A DNA stretch of 64,000 nt from Clostridia bacterium (GTDB taxonomy: Bacteria > Bacillota > Clostridia > Lachnospirales > Lachnospiraceae): the NCBI GenBank assembly GCA_009929525.1, contig SAAH01000008.1:1-64000 (forward strand), read 5' to 3'. This document shows positions 58,849 to 64,000 of the stretch, in pieces (position 1 is the first letter of the stretch; the number at the start of each line of letters is the position of its first letter). Position numbers and translations under genes: made by a program. Under the pieces are notes generated by a model. That model was not told the origin of the DNA and did not search any database. It saw only the letters and a program-made list of their open reading frames with translations.

Positions 58849-59580
58849 CTAGTTTTTTTCATGTTTCACTGGCCAGCCACTGATATTCCCATTCAAAATA
58901 GCAGCAAACATTCGGTCTTTGGCACCTGGATGTTCCAGATTAAGCTGTCTTACCAGATTTTTAGCATATTCACGCTTGGTATAGCCGTCGACTGGGCACG
59001 GACTTTTCTCGACAGGAAGGTTATATCTATTCATGAATCCTTTTACATCAGCCTCGCTGACATACATAAGCGGACGAATCAAGGTAAGATCCATACGATC
59101 GAGGTATGTTTTAGGTGAGAAGGAATGAAAACGTCCTTCAAAAATCAATGAGAGAAGCATGGTCTCAATAATATCATCTTTGTGATGTGCATAGGCAATC
59201 TTATTACAGCCAGATTTCTTGATTGCTTCATTAAGTGCACCTTTTCTCATCTTTGCACATAGGGAACAAGGATTGCTTTCTTTTCGTTCTTCAAATATAA
59301 TCTGGGCAATATCTGTCTTGACGATGGTATATGGGATGTCAAGATCTTTGCATAGCTGGCTGATACGAGACAGATCAAAACCAGGATGTCCGAGATCTAC
59401 AGTAATCGCTTCAAGCTCAAATGGATGGGGATAGAAGCGTTTTAGACCATGTAGGGCATATAATAGTGTAAGACTGTCTTTACCGCCGGAAATGCCAACC
59501 GCGATACGATCTCCATCCTGTATCATGTCATAATCATCAATAGCTCTTCGGGCAAAACTCATTAGTTGTTGTAATTTCAT
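58849..59580 (-). CDS. TtcA-family tRNA 2-thiolation (PP-loop ATPase) protein
   Basis: IAVGISGGKDSLTLLYALHGL, CSLCAKMRKGALNEA, AYAHHKDDIIETMLL, CPVDGYTKRE. Confidence 0.93.
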   Translation of the reverse strand: MKLQQLMSFARRAIDDYDMIQDGDRIAVGISGGKDSLTLLYALHGLKRFYPHPFELEAITVDLGHPGFDLSRISQLCKDLDIPYTIVKTDIAQIIFEERKESNPCSLCAKMRKGALNEAIKKSGCNKIAYAHHKDDIIETMLLSLIFEGRFHSFSPKTYLDRMDLTLIRPLMYVSEADVKGFMNRYNLPVEKSPCPVDGYTKREYAKNLVRQLNLEHPGAKDRMFAAILNGNISGWPVKHEKN

Positions 59581-59678
59581 AGCGATTCTCCTTTAATCTT
59601 TCCAGATAAATATTATAGCCTAATAAGCTAAAAAAAGGAAGAAAGATTTGAAAAAAGTAATGCAAAGTTTTTTTAGTA

Positions 59679-59687
59679 TGCTATAAT
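59679..59687 (+). promoter_or_regulatory. Extended -10 element (TGCTATAAT) upstream of AI-2E-type permease gene
   Basis: TG-C-TATAAT; no clear -35. Confidence 0.4.
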
Positions 59688-59729
59688 AAGTAACATGTCT
59701 ATATTTGATATTAATATATGGAGGCGATT

Positions 59730-61172
59730 ATGAAGTTTCGTTGGGAAAAGAAATATCTTCAGTGGGGTTTGACAGCTTTTTGTGTCATTTCAGCCAGTAT
59801 GTTGTTTTATTTTGGTATTTTTCATATGGATTCTCTGAAGCGGGGACTGGGGGTGGTTTACGCTATTTTAACGCCGATCATCTACGCAGGAGCAATTTCT
59901 TACATCTTATGGCCGATCATCCGTTTTTTAGAAAAGCGTGTAATCTATCGTATATGTGACAAACTTGAATGGAGACCAACAAAAAAAATCAAAAAAATAG
60001 TGAGAATGGTATGTGTAATAACCTCACTGCTTTTATTTTTCTTTATTATATATGGTTTACTTTCCATGTTGATACCTGAGATCATCAGCAGTATTACCAA
60101 TATTGTGGACAACTTCCCGAGATATATCAGTAATATTCAGGATTGGCTTTCGAATCTATTGAAGAATAATCCGGAGTTAGAGGAAAGCTCAAATATGTTT
60201 TTTGCAACATTTTCTACGAAGATTGAATCTTGGTTATCGGATGATTTTCTTCCGCAGATAAATAATATTGTTAAGAACTTTTCTACTGGATTTTTTGGGA
60301 TTTTGGTTTTCCTAAAGAATTTTCTTATAGGTGCGATGATATCTGTTTATCTGTTATATGGTAAAGAGACCTACGTTGCTCATGGAAAAAAAGCAATCTA
60401 CTGCATGTTTCGTCCAGAGATTACAAACAATATCATACGTGATCTTCAGTATGTAGACAAAACCTTTGGCGGATTTATCGTAGGGAAAATCTTGGATTCT
60501 ATCATTATTGGTATCTTGTGTTATATAGGAACAACACTTATGAATCTGCCATATGCACTTTTGGTAAGTGTTATCGTGGGAGTTACTAATGTGATTCCAT
60601 TCTTTGGTCCGTATATCGGAGCTGTTCCAAGTGCTTTTTTGATTCTGATGGTAAATCCTGTCCAGTGTATTTATTTTATAATTTTCATTCTCGTTTTACA
60701 GCAGTTTGATGGGAATTTCCTTGGTCCAAAGATTTTAGGTGGTTCAACTGGTTTATCAAGTTTTATGGTTATTGTTGCCATTCTTGTTGGCGGAGGATTA
60801 TTTGGGATTTTTGGTATGTTTGTAGGTGTACCTGTCTGTGCAGTTATATGTACTATTATAGGAAACATGATAAATAGAAGATTGGAAAAGAAAAATCTTC
60901 CTGTGAATGTGGAGGATTATCAAGATATTGATCATCTTGATGCGGAAACTTTTGAACCGGTCTATAATCCAGCAACCAGGACGAATACAAATAAAAATGC
61001 GTTCAGCAGCTACAGAAAGTCAAGAACAGTCATCCAGCACAGTTCAATGAATAAGGACGAAGACAACGACAATATCGTGCAGGTGGTTCATGAAGATAAA
61101 GCTTCAGAGGACAGTGACTTATCTGATACTGAATTAGTGAATACAGAAAATGAGGATGAAAAAGATATATGA
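59730..61172 (+). CDS. AI-2E family transporter
   Basis: Multi-[57 protein letters not shown]. Confidence 0.93.
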   Translation: MKFRWEKKYLQWGLTAFCVISASMLFYFGIFHMDSLKRGLGVVYAILTPIIYAGAISYILWPIIRFLEKRVIYRICDKLEWRPTKKIKKIVRMVCVITSLLLFFFIIYGLLSMLIPEIISSITNIVDNFPRYISNIQDWLSNLLKNNPELEESSNMFFATFSTKIESWLSDDFLPQINNIVKNFSTGFFGILVFLKNFLIGAMISVYLLYGKETYVAHGKKAIYCMFRPEITNNIIRDLQYVDKTFGGFIVGKILDSIIIGILCYIGTTLMNLPYALLVSVIVGVTNVIPFFGPYIGAVPSAFLILMVNPVQCIYFIIFILVLQQFDGNFLGPKILGGSTGLSSFMVIVAILVGGGLFGIFGMFVGVPVCAVICTIIGNMINRRLEKKNLPVNVEDYQDIDHLDAETFEPVYNPATRTNTNKNAFSSYRKSRTVIQHSSMNKDEDNDNIVQVVHEDKASEDSDLSDTELVNTENEDEKDI

Positions 61173-61621
61173 AATTAGTTATACAAAGAGTAACTTCTGC
61201 ACAGGTAGAAGTTGAAGAAAAGATTGTTGGCAGGATTGGTAAAGGTTTTCTTGTTTTTATAGGTGTTGGTGCAGAAGATTCCCAAACGACTGCTGACAAG
61301 TTTCTCAAGAAAATGTTAGGACTTCGCATCTTCGAAGATGAAAACGGAAAAACAAATTTGAGCTTAAAGGATGTAGAGGGACAGCTTCTGATGATCTCAC
61401 AGTTTACGTTATATGCAAACTGCAGAAAAGGGAACAGACCAAGCTTTATAGAAGCTGGAGATCCGAAGATGGCTGAGAAGTTGTATCAATATATGATAAC
61501 GGAATGCAAGAAACAAATTGCTGTTGTGGAGGAAGGGATCTTTGGAGCTGATATGAAGGTATCGCTTACAAATGATGGACCTTTTACCATTATATTGGAT
61601 GAGAGAGCGATTCCAGAATAA
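61169..61621 (+). CDS. dtd: D-aminoacyl-tRNA deacylase
   Basis: [68 protein letters not shown]. Confidence 0.97.
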   Translation: MKLVIQRVTSAQVEVEEKIVGRIGKGFLVFIGVGAEDSQTTADKFLKKMLGLRIFEDENGKTNLSLKDVEGQLLMISQFTLYANCRKGNRPSFIEAGDPKMAEKLYQYMITECKKQIAVVEEGIFGADMKVSLTNDGPFTIILDERAIPE

Positions 61622-61629
61622 AAAGGCTG

Positions 61630-61681
61630 ATGATATTCCAACAGGAGTATAATAAATAAAGTGATCCTGTTGGAATATCAT
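61630..61681. terminator. Perfect 17-bp inverted repeat between convergent dtd and recombinase genes (probable bidirectional terminator)
   Basis: ATGATATTCCAACAGGA ... TCCTGTTGGAATATCAT. Confidence 0.6.
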
Positions 61682-61686
61682 AACTT

Positions 61687-62742
61687 TTAACTTTCTCTTA
61701 ATTTGACAGCAGATGCAGCCTGTCGTCGGCGTCCGTCGTCTATAGCAGCATAATGTTTTCTTGTTGTGTTGACATCTTTATGTCCAAGAACATCGGCAAC
61801 TAGATATATGTCACCTGTTTCCTGATAAAGAGCTGTACCATATGTACTTCGCAGTTTATGCGGAGTTATTTTTTTTGTTGTAGTTATCTCACGGGCATAT
61901 TTTTTTACCAGATTTTCTACAGCCTGAATACCCATACGGCGGCGCTGAGTAGAATAGAAGAGTGCATGTTCATGACCTGCTATAGGCGTAATATTTTCCC
62001 TAACAACAAGATATTTTTTTAAAGCTTGTTCTACCTCTTCACCAAAATATACGAACATTTCATTTCCACCTTTTCGTGTTACCTTGATTGCATTGTTTTT
62101 AAAATCAACATCCTCAACATCGAGGCCTACACATTCAGAAACGCGAACACCCGTTCCTAGCAGAAGAGTAATGAGCGCAAGGTCGCGTTCTTTTGTCTTT
62201 TCATAATATGCTTTCTTTTGTCCTGTTAGTTTATCACCACAATGTTCAACATAATCCAGAAGCATAGCTACTTCATCGGTGTCTAAACGAATGATCGCTT
62301 TTTCATGTATCTTTGGCATGTCGATAAGAACCGTTGGATTCGTTTTGATCATTTCATGCCGGAAGAAATATGCATAAAAGCTCCTTAAAGCCGAAATTTT
62401 GCGTTTTAAGCCACGTTCACCATTTGTCACATAAGAATCCTCTTCATCGTGATAAAGCTTCAAATATTCCATATATTCCTCGATATCAAGAGCCTGTACC
62501 TTGTCAAGGATATCAACAGAGAAATCAGAGGTACTATGATCGTGAAAAGAAGGATTCGACTGAATCAAAAACTGAAAGAAAATACGAATATCATATGCAT
62601 ATGATATTCGTGTCTTAGCCGTTGTAGTGGAATCTATAGCACGAAAATAATCTTTAGCAAACGAAGGAAGCGTATTAAGAACTTCACGGAGCTTTAATAT
62701 ATTTTGTGTGTCTGTTTGTTCACGATAGGTAATTCGATCCAT
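61687..62742 (-). CDS. Tyrosine recombinase (XerC/XerD-like)
   Basis: N-terminal SAM-like domain; LLLGTGVRVSECVGLDVEDVDF, HKLRSTYGTALYQETGDIYLVADVLGHKDVNTTRKHYA catalytic motifs. Confidence 0.93.
   Translation of the reverse strand: MDRITYREQTDTQNILKLREVLNTLPSFAKDYFRAIDSTTTAKTRISYAYDIRIFFQFLIQSNPSFHDHSTSDFSVDILDKVQALDIEEYMEYLKLYHDEEDSYVTNGERGLKRKISALRSFYAYFFRHEMIKTNPTVLIDMPKIHEKAIIRLDTDEVAMLLDYVEHCGDKLTGQKKAYYEKTKERDLALITLLLGTGVRVSECVGLDVEDVDFKNNAIKVTRKGGNEMFVYFGEEVEQALKKYLVVRENITPIAGHEHALFYSTQRRRMGIQAVENLVKKYAREITTTKKITPHKLRSTYGTALYQETGDIYLVADVLGHKDVNTTRKHYAAIDDGRRRQAASAVKLRES
62584..62611. repeat. 28-bp perfect palindrome inside recombinase gene
   Basis: ACGAATATCATATGCATATGATATTCGT equals its reverse complement. 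Confidence 0.95.
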
Positions 62743-62784
62743 AATAAAAACCGCCTTTCAATATAGTATTTAACTGATAATGAT

Positions 62785-62814
62785 AATATAGCATAAAGCA
62801 GGTTTATAAGTCAA
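62785..62814 (-). promoter_or_regulatory. Putative promoter of recombinase gene (TTGACT-18-TATATT), overlapped by an inverted repeat
   Basis: Minus strand TTGACT (62814-62809), 18-nt spacer, TG-C-TATATT (62790-62785). Confidence 0.55.
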
Positions 62815-62958
62815 TCTATTTAATAAACTCGTGTTTGTCGTATAGATTGATCGCTCCTATATAGGATACTTCGCTGAGCTTATTTCATCATTTAACTTAT
62901 TTGATATTCTAGCCATTCTTATATAAACTGCTTAACTTGTTCTAAATATCCATAAGAA

Positions 62959-63011
62959 AATCAAACCAGCTATCTCACTTTTTATCTGAAAGTAAAATAA
63001 CTGGTTTGATT
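62959..63011 (-). terminator. Terminator-like hairpin after LysM gene
   Basis: AATCAAACCAGCTAT ... ATAACTGGTTTGATT, one mismatch/wobble; T-rich on minus strand. Confidence 0.55.
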
Positions 63012-63022
63012 ATTAAAAATAA

Positions 63023-63355
63023 CTATTTCAATTCATCTGAATAATAAGGTACACATATGGTAGTTCCGTATTGCAATTCGTCTGAATCCAAATGATTAAT
63101 GGATACCACTTCATCAATATAATCTCGGGCATCTGGATATTCTTCACTGATGTATTCTTTTGATATATCCCATAAAGTATCATCGCGATCTACGTATACG
63201 CTCGTATAATACTTATAACGTTCAGGTACATCTGCATGAGCATCCACTGGTGACACTTTCATGAAAATTATACTGATGATCACTGCAGAAAATAAAATAC
63301 TCATGATATAGTGCAATTTTAAATGTTTTTTTAATCGTCTTCTGTTCTTATTCAT
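63023..63355 (-). CDS. LysM-domain membrane protein, YneA-like (candidate SOS cell-division inhibitor)
   Basis: N-terminal TM; YYTSVYVDRDDTLWDISKEYISEEYPDARDYIDEVVSINHLDSDELQYGTTICVPY LysM; divergent from lexA; start could be 63373. Confidence 0.75.
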   Translation of the reverse strand: MNKNRRRLKKHLKLHYIMSILFSAVIISIIFMKVSPVDAHADVPERYKYYTSVYVDRDDTLWDISKEYISEEYPDARDYIDEVVSINHLDSDELQYGTTICVPYYSDELK

Positions 63356-63438
63356 TATTACCTGCCCCTCCATGTTTAAAAATAGAATTATTATATAGAA
63401 TTTCTTTTAATGTTACGACAAACAGAAAATTTGTTCGG

Positions 63439-63450
63439 GAACATGTGTTC
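63439..63450. promoter_or_regulatory. LexA box-like site 1 (GAACATGTGTTC)
   Basis: Matches Gram-positive GAACNNNNGTTY. Confidence 0.75.
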
Positions 63451-63477
63451 TTTGCTTATGAACTCATTATAAATCAC

Positions 63478-63489
63478 GAACACATGTTT
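63478..63489. promoter_or_regulatory. LexA box-like site 2 (GAACACATGTTT)
   Basis: Matches GAACNNNNGTTY; flanks C...G extend symmetry. Confidence 0.75.
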
Positions 63490-63514
63490 GTCAATGAAAA
63501 ATAACAAAATTTTC

Positions 63515-63526
63515 GAACAAACTTTC
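63515..63526. promoter_or_regulatory. LexA box-like site 3, degenerate (GAACAAACTTTC)
   Basis: One mismatch to GAACNNNNGTTY, symmetric CG flanks. Confidence 0.45.
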
Positions 63527-63537
63527 GGAATATTTGT

Positions 63538-63566
63538 TTGCATTTTTATGATGTCTATGATATGAT
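63538..63566 (+). promoter_or_regulatory. Putative lexA promoter (TTGCAT-17-TATGAT)
   Basis: Lies between LexA box-like sites 3 and 4. Confidence 0.45.
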
Positions 63567-63576
63567 ATTTCAAAGA

Positions 63577-63588
63577 GAACGCATGTTT
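63577..63588. promoter_or_regulatory. LexA box-like site 4 (GAACGCATGTTT)
   Basis: Matches GAACNNNNGTTY, just downstream of putative lexA -10. Confidence 0.75.
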
Positions 63589-63677
63589 TAGGATTTATAT
63601 GTTGCGTCAAGCACTGGAAATGCGAATCACAAAATAATAATTTAGAGTATAATAATTTGCCAGGGGAGGATTTGCAG

Positions 63678-64000
63678 ATGGCTTATGGAAAGATAAGTAA
63701 AAAACAACAGGAAATTTTGGATTATATTAAAAATGAGATTTTAAACAGAGGTTTTCCGCCGGCTGTACGCGAGATCTGTGAGGCTGTCAATCTGAAGTCA
63801 ACCTCTTCTGTCCATTCTCATCTTGAGACGCTGGAAAAGAATGGTTATATTCGCCGAGATCCAACGAAACCAAGAGCCATAGAGATAGTTGATGATAATT
63901 TTAATCTTGTTCGCAGGGAAATGGTCAATGTTCCGATTGTAGGGCGTGTTGCAGCTGGAGAACCTATACTTGCAATCGAGAATGTGGAGAACTACTTCCC
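63678..64000 (+). CDS. lexA: LexA repressor, partial (runs off window)
   Basis: [70 protein letters not shown]; translated by hand, absent from the ORF track because it is truncated. Confidence 0.96.
   Translation, partial: MAYGKISKKQQEILDYIKNEILNRGFPPAVREICEAVNLKSTSSVHSHLETLEKNGYIRRDPTKPRAIEIVDDNFNLVRREMVNVPIVGRVAAGEPILAIENVENYF

Overview
The window is about 64 kb of gene-dense, low-GC Firmicutes chromosome. Gene content and order suggest Clostridia, probably Lachnospiraceae (inference). Most of it is core: uppP, ftsK, nfnAB/gltA-like, rlmH, a RsmH-family methyltransferase, yqfC/yqfD-phoH-ybeY, proB, miaB-mutS-mutL-miaA, radC, mreBCD-PBP2-minDE-ftsW/rodA-mgsA, sepF, aroB-lspA-rluA family, ttcA, dtd, and a Xer-like recombinase / LysM protein / lexA locus at the right edge. 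The main accessory block (about 10.7-20.8 kb) holds an unknown lipoprotein, an orphan sugar-binding lipoprotein, a GPH symporter, a YesM/YesN-type two-component system, an OFA-type MFS transporter and a class III aminotransferase. No tRNA, rRNA, CRISPR array or intact mobile element was recognised. The best leads are non-coding: (1) a 64-bp three-palindrome dispersed repeat (1058-1121 and, inverted, 20795-20858; partial copy near 52506); (2) a 97-nt long hairpin with competing pairings beside the second copy; (3) a chain of palindromes over the promoter and leader of the histidine kinase gene; (4) a switch-like leader before aroB; (5) four LexA-box-like motifs in the lysM/lexA divergent region, plus inverted repeats before, inside (28-bp perfect palindrome) and after the adjacent tyrosine recombinase gene. 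All family calls are by eye; no database search was run.
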